NCBI GenBank assembly: GCA_927798505.1
Contig: CAKMNE010000058.1
Span: 1 to 8,552, forward strand
DNA length: 8,552 nucleotides
Source: an uncultured Bacteroidales bacterium
Lineage (GTDB): Bacteria > Bacteroidota > Bacteroidia > Bacteroidales > UBA932
Reading direction: 5' to 3'
Shown here: positions 1 to 6,273 of the stretch, piece by piece
Position numbering within the stretch: position 1 is the first letter of the stretch
Layout of the letters: the number at the start of each line of letters is the position of its first letter
Notes under the pieces: generated by a model
What the model saw: the letters and a program-made list of their open reading frames with translations, nothing else
The model's database searches: none
Told to the model about the DNA's origin: nothing
Made by a program: the position numbers and the translations under genes

Positions 1-56
1 CTGAACGCCTCCGGAGAAATCTGCTCTAAAAACTGCTCAATCCTTTCTGCTTTCAT
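1..56 (-). CDS. 5' end of an unidentified leftward gene (partial)
   Basis: An ATG on the minus strand at 56-54 opens a frame that stays open to the window edge, giving MKAERIEQFLEQISPEAF. The start is preceded by a purine-rich AAAGAAG stretch about 12 bases upstream and lies 104 bases beyond the stop of the regulator gene, in the same direction. The frame is also open further upstream, so an earlier non-ATG start cannot be excluded, but the residues there do not look like a protein N-terminus. The visible peptide looks like a soluble amphipathic helix, with no signal peptide. Eighteen residues are too few to name a family, and I assign no function. It may be unrelated to the uptake locus. Confidence 0.5.
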   Translation of the reverse strand, partial: MKAERIEQFLEQISPEAF

Positions 57-77
57 AATACCAATCGCTTCTTTGCT

Positions 78-85
78 GAAAGATA
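78..85 (-). promoter_or_regulatory. Weak candidate -7 promoter element for the left-edge gene
   Basis: Read on the minus strand this is TATCTTTC, one base off the Bacteroides -7 consensus TAnnTTTG. It lies about 21 bases upstream of the ATG at 56. A TTG occurs upstream, but only about 13 bases away, which is short for a -33 box. The gene could equally be read through from the regulator gene, since no clear terminator separates them. Confidence 0.2.
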
Positions 86-160
86 GTAAAAATAATTGCA
101 ACACCCTCGTTACACGTAAGGATAACCGGAAAGTGCCACAGAGGGGCGTATAATGCCGGT

Positions 161-2944
161 TTAGAACCGGTCAAGGAAGTCGGTGAGATTGTCTTCGCGG
201 TGAAGGCCGAGCTTTTGGCGGACACGGTACCTGTTCATCTCCACGCTGCGGATCGTGATGTTCAAAAGCGGGGCAATCTCCTTTGAAGACAGGCCCATCT
301 TCAGATAGGCACAAAGCTTCTTTTCCGTAGCCGTCAGCTGCGGGTAGTCCTCCGAAAGACGTTTGAGGAAATCGACGTAAACCAGATCGAAATTCTCCTC
401 GAACTTCTTCCAGCGGTTGTCGTGACTGATATTCTCCTTGATATTGCTCCGGATTCTGGCTATAATCTTCAGGCTCTTGTTCCTGTCGTCCACAATATTA
501 TCCACCACCCTCTGAAGCTCTCCATCAATATGCTGGAGAATCTCGTTCTTCCGAACCAGGTCCATGGTCGAAGACGCCAGCTCATCCGCTTTCATCTTGA
601 TTTCCTTCTGCATAATCTGCTCCTTGTGCCGGTTATCCCTCTCCTTCTGCTCCGCAATTGCTTTTCTCTCCACTCTTCTTTTATACAGAACCCCGATAGC
701 ACAAAGCAAAGCTGACCCCGACAAGACATACAGCACGATAGCCCACCACTGCCTGTAGAAAGGCTTGAGCACCTTGATTTCAATCTCATCCCCCAACACT
801 TCATTGCCGCCCGGAATCTCCGCCTTCACCTGAAGGACATAATCTCCCGGAGGAAGTTTTGTGTATTCCTTGTTGCCTGACTGCTGAGGCTTCGACCAAC
901 CCTTGTTATAACCCTGAAGATGAAACGAAAACCTTTCTGTGCTCTGGTAACCGTAAGATGGCACAGAAACATTGAACTTCAGGGAATTATCCTTGAATGG
1001 GATTGTAAGCACAGGATACTCGCAAGGTCTGTTGGAATAGAGAATCACCGAATCCCTGTCTGATTTGGCGACGCACACCTGCCTGATATGCAGACGAAGC
1101 GGGTAATCACCCTTCCGCAACTTGTTCCTGTTGATAATGGAGAAACCATCCTCGGTATTCACCATCAGCTGTCCGTCTGCGAGTTCCATGATATCCTCGA
1201 ATCCCTGAATCCTTTTGGATGCCAGGCCATTGAGGCTCAAAGAGTCCAGACCCGCCCCGACGCATCTGACCGCCTGAAGTTGAGACGAAGAGAAGAACAA
1301 ATCGCCGTTTTTGCACCTGAAGATACTGGTTCCTCCCGGGTCTGAAGCGAACATCCTGTTAAGGCTGTCTATCTTCTCCGCTTTCCCAAGGGCTTCATTG
1401 TATGAATAGAACCCTTCCGATGTGGAAAAGATAATTTTTCCGTCAAAAGGGACGGGTGTATTTCCCCAATCCTGAGGGAAGTCATTGCCTTTTGAAAGAT
1501 ACTCGTAGGACTTGAGACGGCCTTCATCGAAGTCCAATTCAAGTTTGTAAAGTCCTTTAATCCAGTGGCTGAACCATATTCTTCCGTCCTCTGCCTCTTC
1601 GAAGTTCTTCGACGCCTGGTCGAAACCCTCGATCCATTTGTAGAACTCCCACTTCCCGTTGCGTTTCTTCATCAGGAAAAGCTTGTCGTAGCTGCACCCC
1701 AAAAGATACTCCGGGTGCTTTTCCAGGGTCATTATTTTCCAGACTCCGTTCAAGGGGATGAAACTGAACTCTCCCGTTTCCGAGAAAACTCCAAGTCCCC
1801 TGTCGGCGCAGCAATACAGATGATTGTCAATGGTTGTCAAATACCATATCTGTCCTCTCATCTGCCCGAGCTCCTGCGGGATGCTGCCTTCCAGGGTATA
1901 CAGGCCCTGATTGGTTCCCAGATACAGCTTCCCATTGAAATACTCTGAGCAGTAGCCTGAGCCTATGCTGCTGCCGGATGGCAGAAGGGTATATTCAGCA
2001 CTGTTGAGTTGAACCAGCGAAATGCCGTTTTCCAGTCCGAGCCACAAATTGCCATGAAAATCGAATAGCAGGGAAAGAACGGTGTTGTTCTGCAGTCCGG
2101 AAGCTTTGTTCAGGTTGATGAGATTGCCGCTGCTTCTTTCCAGAATATACACTCCGTTGCCCACTGTTCCGTAGGCAATATACTCTTCGTTCGAAGCTGC
2201 GCAGTAGGCAATGGATGAAACCAGATTGTCGCTCAACTCATTCTGAACCCGGCTGAGAATGCCGTTTTTCAGGTGGAACAGGCCTTCCGTTGCGCTGACA
2301 AACTCTATGCTATTGTCAGCGTGTTTGAGTATAGCGCAGATATTCTTGTCTTTAAGCGCTCCGGCGCCTTCCAAAGCCGAGAAATTACCTCCCCCTACAG
2401 GCCGATTTACAAATACTCCGGAGCCATTGACGAAGATATAGTAATCCCCGTCAATAACTTTCGAAACCGACACTTTGTTATTGAAGTCAAAGCGTTGTGA
2501 TGAATTGTCTGAAACCTTGAAAACAGAGCTGTTTTCCCTCAGGAAGAACCCGTCATTGAACCTGTCTATACCCCAAATCTCATTTACCTCCGTCCTGAGT
2601 TGATCGACAAGCGAAACATATCGGGTTTTCTGGAAATTGCTGTAATCCAAATAGCCGAATTCGTTAGTTGCGCCGAAATACAGACGGTTCAGCTCTTCGT
2701 CATAGTACAGGGAGCGCACGCCGCTTCGGTTCAGTGCGGGTGTGAGTTCCCATTCGCGGCCGTCAAACTCCAAAATCCCGGCATCGTTGGCGAAGTGCAT
2801 TATGCCGTGGGGAGTCTGAATAATCTGCCATATTTTACCGGAGCCACCGTACTCATATTTGGAGTAATTGTGAATGATGGGGTAATATGCCGAGGCTGTA
2901 AAGCTGAGCAGAAAGGCGGATATGGCGCAGAAAACACTCTTCAT
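161..2944 (-). CDS. Membrane-anchored one-component regulator: propeller, Y_Y_Y domain, TM helix, LuxR-type HTH
   Basis: Likely a one-component sensor-regulator that binds a ligand in the periplasm and acts on DNA from the inner membrane. From the start chosen here (927 aa): signal peptide at 1-19 (MKSVFCAISAFLLSFTASA); beta-propeller with two-component-regulator-type repeats at about 20-640, seen in KIWQIIQTPHGIMHFAN near 37 and NTVLSLLFDFHGNLWLGLENG near 287-307; Y_Y_Y domain at about 653-715, with FHLQGYNKGW and the LPPGDY turn; one TM helix at 734-754 (WWAIVLYVL...) followed by KRR; a charged coiled coil at about 755-868; and a LuxR/GerE HTH at 870-927, with SSKEIAPLLNI and VEMNRYRVRQKLGL. 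There is no histidine kinase, ATPase, receiver or AraC domain, so it is not a hybrid two-component system. An in-frame ATG at 2998 would add 18 residues. I prefer 2944 because it gives a classical signal peptide and a promoter-like TATCTTTG lies between the two. It is divergent from the susC-like operon and is its likely regulator. The ligand is unknown. Confidence 0.9.
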   Translation of the reverse strand: MKSVFCAISAFLLSFTASAYYPIIHNYSKYEYGGSGKIWQIIQTPHGIMHFANDAGILEFDGREWELTPALNRSGVRSLYYDEELNRLYFGATNEFGYLDYSNFQKTRYVSLVDQLRTEVNEIWGIDRFNDGFFLRENSSVFKVSDNSSQRFDFNNKVSVSKVIDGDYYIFVNGSGVFVNRPVGGGNFSALEGAGALKDKNICAILKHADNSIEFVSATEGLFHLKNGILSRVQNELSDNLVSSIAYCAASNEEYIAYGTVGNGVYILERSSGNLINLNKASGLQNNTVLSLLFDFHGNLWLGLENGISLVQLNSAEYTLLPSGSSIGSGYCSEYFNGKLYLGTNQGLYTLEGSIPQELGQMRGQIWYLTTIDNHLYCCADRGLGVFSETGEFSFIPLNGVWKIMTLEKHPEYLLGCSYDKLFLMKKRNGKWEFYKWIEGFDQASKNFEEAEDGRIWFSHWIKGLYKLELDFDEGRLKSYEYLSKGNDFPQDWGNTPVPFDGKIIFSTSEGFYSYNEALGKAEKIDSLNRMFASDPGGTSIFRCKNGDLFFSSSQLQAVRCVGAGLDSLSLNGLASKRIQGFEDIMELADGQLMVNTEDGFSIINRNKLRKGDYPLRLHIRQVCVAKSDRDSVILYSNRPCEYPVLTIPFKDNSLKFNVSVPSYGYQSTERFSFHLQGYNKGWSKPQQSGNKEYTKLPPGDYVLQVKAEIPGGNEVLGDEIEIKVLKPFYRQWWAIVLYVLSGSALLCAIGVLYKRRVERKAIAEQKERDNRHKEQIMQKEIKMKADELASSTMDLVRKNEILQHIDGELQRVVDNIVDDRNKSLKIIARIRSNIKENISHDNRWKKFEENFDLVYVDFLKRLSEDYPQLTATEKKLCAYLKMGLSSKEIAPLLNITIRSVEMNRYRVRQKLGLHREDNLTDFLDRF

Positions 2945-2959
2945 AAATTCTGTTTTCCA

Positions 2960-2967
2960 CAAAGATA
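2960..2967 (-). promoter_or_regulatory. Candidate -7 promoter element of the regulator gene
   Basis: The minus strand reads TATCTTTG, an exact match to the Bacteroides -7 consensus TAnnTTTG. It ends 15 bases before the ATG at 2944, which implies a short untranslated leader of about 10 bases. No TTTG is found at the expected -33 distance, so the call rests on one box. If it is real, translation cannot begin at the upstream ATG at 2998, which supports the 2944 start. Confidence 0.35.
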
Positions 2968-2978
2968 ACAAAGAGTTT

Positions 2979-2999
2979 CTGTTGAGGTGAATTTTCATT
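2979..2999 (+). repeat. Diverged third copy of the TGTTGAG repeat
   Basis: The plus strand here (beginning CTGTTGAGGTGAATTTT) matches the 21 bases starting at 3077 at 16 of 21 positions without gaps, including the TGTTGAG core and a following T-rich block. It lies 15-35 bases upstream of the preferred regulator start and just upstream of its candidate -7 box, where an autoregulatory site could act. If translation really begins at 2998, the element is coding sequence and the similarity could be accidental. Confidence 0.3.
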
Positions 3000-3004
3000 A
3001 ATAA

Positions 3005-3023
3005 AATAATTTAGTGAATTATT
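3005..3023. repeat. 7-bp AT-rich inverted repeat in the divergent promoter region
   Basis: AATAATT and AATTATT form a perfect inverted repeat around the five bases TAGTG. LuxR-type DNA-binding domains often recognise dyad-symmetric sites as dimers, so it is a possible operator. In such AT-rich sequence a 7-bp dyad can easily arise by chance. No T-tract pattern suggests a terminator. Confidence 0.25.
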
Positions 3024-3076
3024 AAACTTTCTTAAAAAGCTGGAATACAGAAGATCATCACCATTTTGTAGAGCCA

Positions 3077-3108
3077 TTGTTGAGTTGCAATTTTATTCTT
3101 GTTGAGTT
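3077..3108 (+). promoter_or_regulatory. Tandem 10-bp direct repeat, candidate activator-binding site of the susC-like operon
   Basis: TTGTTGAGTT occurs twice without mismatch, at 3077-3086 and 3099-3108. The repeats are 22 bp apart start to start, about two helical turns, so both copies face the same side of the DNA. The pair lies 22 bases upstream of the candidate -33 box and roughly 55-87 bases upstream of the transcription start predicted from the -7 box. This is the usual place for an activator site. The natural candidate to bind it is the divergently encoded LuxR-type regulator. The repeats are seen directly; their role is inferred. Confidence 0.5.
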
Positions 3109-3130
3109 TTTGTGAGGAGTTATCCAAGGT

Positions 3131-3157
3131 TTTGAAGGACTAATCTTCATAGTTTTG
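3131..3157 (+). promoter_or_regulatory. Candidate promoter of the susC-like operon
   Basis: TAGTTTTG at 3150-3157 matches the Bacteroides -7 consensus TAnnTTTG exactly. A TTTG at 3131-3134 could be the -33 box. The 15 bases between the boxes are fewer than the usual spacing of about 19-20, which suggests a weak, activator-dependent promoter. Transcription would begin near 3164, leaving a leader of about 17 bases before the ATG at 3181. The -7 box overlaps a perfect 10-bp palindrome, TTTTGCAAAA, at 3153-3162. No Shine-Dalgarno site is visible before the start, as is common in this phylum. Confidence 0.45.
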
Positions 3158-3180
3158 CAAAAACACTGGACTATAACAGT

Positions 3181-6100
3181 ATGAAGCATTTTTTGTTAAC
3201 TACAATTGCATTGCTTGCCTCGCAACTCCTCTGGGCGCAGAAACTGACTCTGAGCGGCAGGGTGTTTTCGGCCGATGACTCATCGCCCCTCCCGGGTGTG
3301 GCCGTAATGGTTAAAGGCAGCACCATAGGCACATCCACCGACCAGGACGGCAATTTCAGCATAGCGGCAGAAAGCGGCAGCACTCTCGTTTTCATCTCCT
3401 ACGGCTTTGCCGAGAAAGAAATAGTTGTGAACAAGGAGACATGGATTGACATCTATCTCGAGCCTGACACAATCATGCTAGAGGAAGTCGTTGCCATAGG
3501 TTACGGTGTTGTGAAAAAGAGTGACCTTACCGGAAGCGTGGCTACTGTCAAAGGCGACAAACTGCAAAACGCCCCCGTGGCTGGATTGGACCAGGCCCTT
3601 CAGGGCTTGGCCGCCGGAGTAAGCGTCAATTCCAATTCCGGACAGCCGGGCGCAGCCGCCGAAGTCAGAATCCGCGGTATAGGCACAGTCAATGGCAGTT
3701 CCCCAATCTACGTTGTGGATGGAGTAATCGTGGATGACATCAACTTCCTGAGCCCTAACGACATAGCTTCAACGGAAATTCTCAAGGACGCCTCCGCCAC
3801 CGCCATCTACGGATCGCGCGGAGCCAACGGTGTCATTCTGGTAACAACGGTCAAAGGCAGCACGGACGGGAAGATAAATGTCAGCTTCGACGCATATGCC
3901 GGCATCCAAAGCCGCTGGCACAAGCTCTCCCTGATGAATCCGGAGGAGTTCGCCACATATCTTGCAAGCACTTCCGGCAATCCGGCGCAACTCGCTCTGC
4001 TTCAGAGCAAAGGCATAGACTCCTGGTTAAGGGCATATCTTATAGGTAAATCCCCTTACTATCCTTCCAACCTTAACTACTCCACCGTCAACACCGACTG
4101 GCAGGATGTAGTTTTCCGTAATGCAGTGGTGCAAAACTATCACCTCAGCGCGAACGGAGGAAATGAAAAGAGCAACTGGAGCCTCAGCGCCAGCTGGTTC
4201 GACCAGGACGGAACTGTCATCGGGTCCGACTACCAGAGACTCAGCCTGAGAATGAACTCCTCCCACAAACTGGCAGACTGGCTGAAGGTAGGAGAGAATC
4301 TGAATTTCATGACTTCGCAGGGCCGCAACGCGATGAACAACAACTCCTCCCCGGGCGCATCCATACTTTCAGCGGCAATTGCCATGGCACCGTGGGACCC
4401 GGCCCGTTATCCCGACGGCGCCAAGAATTCCAAGGGTGAAGACCTTTCGGGAAGGATAAGCGCTGCCTCCAATTTCAAGAATGTCACCAACCCTCTGTCA
4501 ATGGTTGAGCATTCGCACCCGCTGGACATCACCGAGCGCTGGGTGGGAGATGTTTACCTGGAACTGTCTCCGGTAAAGAATCTCATATTCAAGAGCGATG
4601 TCAGCATGGACCTGACCAACACCCGCCACCGTCTCTTCAAGGATTCCTACAAGTATTCCGACTACGACAAAATGGACTTGAACTTCCTCGAGAAGAGCAT
4701 GGGCAGGTATCAGACCATGATGGTGGAGAATACCTTGACCTATATGTTCGATTTGGGAAAGAACTCCTTCAACCTTATGCTGGGTCAGACCGCCGAGCAG
4801 TACTGCTACGAAACCCTTTCGGGGTCCGGCTCCAACATCCTGTCTCCGGTTGAGACCAACTGGTATCTTTCCCAGACCACCCAGAACAGAAACGAGGCGG
4901 GGGACAGCGCAGGTAGGACCAGAAGGTTCTCCCTGCTCGGAAGAGCCCACTATTCCTACGACAGCCGTTACCTTCTGACCTTCAATTTCAGGGCGGACGG
5001 ATCCAGCAAATTCAAGGAGCACACCTGGGGCTATTTCCCATCCCTTGCCGCCGCATGGAGGCTCTCGAAGGAGGAATTTTTGCAGGACATTCCGGCTCTG
5101 AATGATTTGAAACTGCGTTTCGGCTGGGGCCGGATAGGCAATGACAAGATTTCCGAGAACGCTTTCCTTCTGACAATGTTCAACACAGGACCTACCTTCG
5201 TGGGTTACCCTATGGGGGAGGTGCCGCAGATTGCAAGCGGAGCCACCATTCTCACCTATGTAAACGATGGCGGCAAATGGGAAAGCACCGAACAGATCAA
5301 TGCCGGACTGGACTTCGCCTTCCTGGAAAACAGGCTTACCGGTAATGTGGATGTTTACAAAAGGGACACCAAGGAGATGCTTCTCAGCGTAAACGCTCCG
5401 GCCCACGTGGGCAACCGCTACAGCGCCACCGCCAATGTCGGACAGGTGACCAACGCTGGTGCTGAGCTTAGTCTTAATTGGAAAGACCAGATTGGGGAGC
5501 TGGCATACAATGTCACAGCCAACCTCTCCTACGTCCACAACGAGCTGACCAAGCTCAACGGCGGAGAGAAAGTCTGGGGAGACCGCACGGTCTGTGATGA
5601 AGGCTATGCCCTTTACACATTCTGGGGCTACCGCTTTGAAGGCCTCTACCGCAGCGAAGAGGAGATTGCCGAGCACCTGTGGGCAGACGGAGCTTCTCTT
5701 GGATACAAAGTGGGAGATGCCCGTTACAGTGATTTGAACGGGGACGGAAAGATTGACGAAGACGACAAGACTGACCTGGGAAATCCATTTCCGGACTGGT
5801 CCTACGGCCTGAATTTCGGCGCTGAATACAAGGGCTTCGACTTCCAGCTTTTCCTGCAGGGCGTGACCGGAAACCAGATTTACAACGCGCTGCGCCTGCG
5901 CACCGAAGGCACCGGCAACGAAGCAACCCTGAGCACCATGATGAGGGATGTCTGGAGCGAGACCAACCCGAACGGAAGCATTCCGAACGCTAGCTCCAAC
6001 CCTATGAACACGGAGAGCAACAGCCGCTACGTGGAGGAAGGCGCCTACCTCAGACTGAAGACCCTGCAGTTGGGCTACACTCTGCCTTCAAGCATCAGCT

Positions 6101-6261
6101 CAAGGCTCGCAATGTCTCGGTGCAGGATTTACCTCAGTGCAAACAACCTCTTCACACTCACCGGCTACAGCGGCTATGACCCTGAAGTGGGCGGCGGCGT
6201 GGATTACGGCAACTATCCTCAGTCCCGCACCTTTATGCTCGGTCTCAATGTCAACTTCTAA
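3181..6261 (+). CDS. SusC/RagA-family TonB-linked outer-membrane transporter
   Basis: Outer-membrane beta-barrel that imports large substrates, typically oligosaccharides, using TonB energy, with the SusD partner as a lid. In 1026 aa it shows: a signal peptide at 1-19 (ends LLWA); a carboxypeptidase-D regulatory-like domain at about 21-95 (LSGRVFSADDSSPLPGVAVMVKGS); a TonB-box region with EEVVAIGYG at 101-109; a plug at about 115-225 carrying the family signatures VRIRGIGTVNG (162-172), SPIYVVDG and ILKDASATAIYGSRGANGV (200-218); then the barrel, ending in a C-terminal Phe (LGLNVNF). An EF-hand-like DLNGDGKIDEDD loop at 851-862 is common in the family. The length is normal and the frame is intact. 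There is no STN domain, so it is not a sigma/anti-sigma-coupled transducer; control probably comes from the divergent regulator. The next gene is 12 bases downstream, which indicates co-transcription. The substrate cannot be read from the sequence. Confidence 0.97.
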   Translation: MKHFLLTTIALLASQLLWAQKLTLSGRVFSADDSSPLPGVAVMVKGSTIGTSTDQDGNFSIAAESGSTLVFISYGFAEKEIVVNKETWIDIYLEPDTIMLEEVVAIGYGVVKKSDLTGSVATVKGDKLQNAPVAGLDQALQGLAAGVSVNSNSGQPGAAAEVRIRGIGTVNGSSPIYVVDGVIVDDINFLSPNDIASTEILKDASATAIYGSRGANGVILVTTVKGSTDGKINVSFDAYAGIQSRWHKLSLMNPEEFATYLASTSGNPAQLALLQSKGIDSWLRAYLIGKSPYYPSNLNYSTVNTDWQDVVFRNAVVQNYHLSANGGNEKSNWSLSASWFDQDGTVIGSDYQRLSLRMNSSHKLADWLKVGENLNFMTSQGRNAMNNNSSPGASILSAAIAMAPWDPARYPDGAKNSKGEDLSGRISAASNFKNVTNPLSMVEHSHPLDITERWVGDVYLELSPVKNLIFKSDVSMDLTNTRHRLFKDSYKYSDYDKMDLNFLEKSMGRYQTMMVENTLTYMFDLGKNSFNLMLGQTAEQYCYETLSGSGSNILSPVETNWYLSQTTQNRNEAGDSAGRTRRFSLLGRAHYSYDSRYLLTFNFRADGSSKFKEHTWGYFPSLAAAWRLSKEEFLQDIPALNDLKLRFGWGRIGNDKISENAFLLTMFNTGPTFVGYPMGEVPQIASGATILTYVNDGGKWESTEQINAGLDFAFLENRLTGNVDVYKRDTKEMLLSVNAPAHVGNRYSATANVGQVTNAGAELSLNWKDQIGELAYNVTANLSYVHNELTKLNGGEKVWGDRTVCDEGYALYTFWGYRFEGLYRSEEEIAEHLWADGASLGYKVGDARYSDLNGDGKIDEDDKTDLGNPFPDWSYGLNFGAEYKGFDFQLFLQGVTGNQIYNALRLRTEGTGNEATLSTMMRDVWSETNPNGSIPNASSNPMNTESNSRYVEEGAYLRLKTLQLGYTLPSSISSRLAMSRCRIYLSANNLFTLTGYSGYDPEVGGGVDYGNYPQSRTFMLGLNVNF

Positions 6262-6273
6262 CAGGAAACAGTT

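Noticed and set aside
156..170. CCGGTT-TAG-AACCGG hairpin over the stop codon of the regulator gene, considered as a terminator
   Set aside because: The stem is only 6 bp with a 3-base loop, and on the transcribed strand it is followed by CATTATACGCCCC, not a T-tract. It does not fit an intrinsic terminator.
37..225. A 62-codon minus-strand frame across the gap between the regulator and the left-edge gene
   Set aside because: It overlaps the end of the regulator and the start of the left-edge gene in another frame. It shows no signal peptide, motif or convincing start context.
851..1000. Possible histidine-kinase or AraC module expected for a hybrid two-component regulator, sought on the cytoplasmic side of the Y_Y_Y domain
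   Set aside because: After the TM helix there is only a coiled coil and a LuxR HTH. No H-box, N/G boxes, receiver Asp pocket or AraC HTH pair could be found.
4498..5676. A 392-codon open frame antisense to the susC-like gene
   Set aside because: It lies entirely opposite a well-supported conserved gene. Its translation is Val/Gly/His-rich with no recognisable motif, as expected from the complement of GC-biased codons. It has no promoter or start context of its own.
5731..5769. EF-hand-like loop in the susC-like gene as a special calcium-sensing feature
   Set aside because: Loops of the DxNxDGxID type at this place are common in SusC-family barrels and do not set this protein apart.
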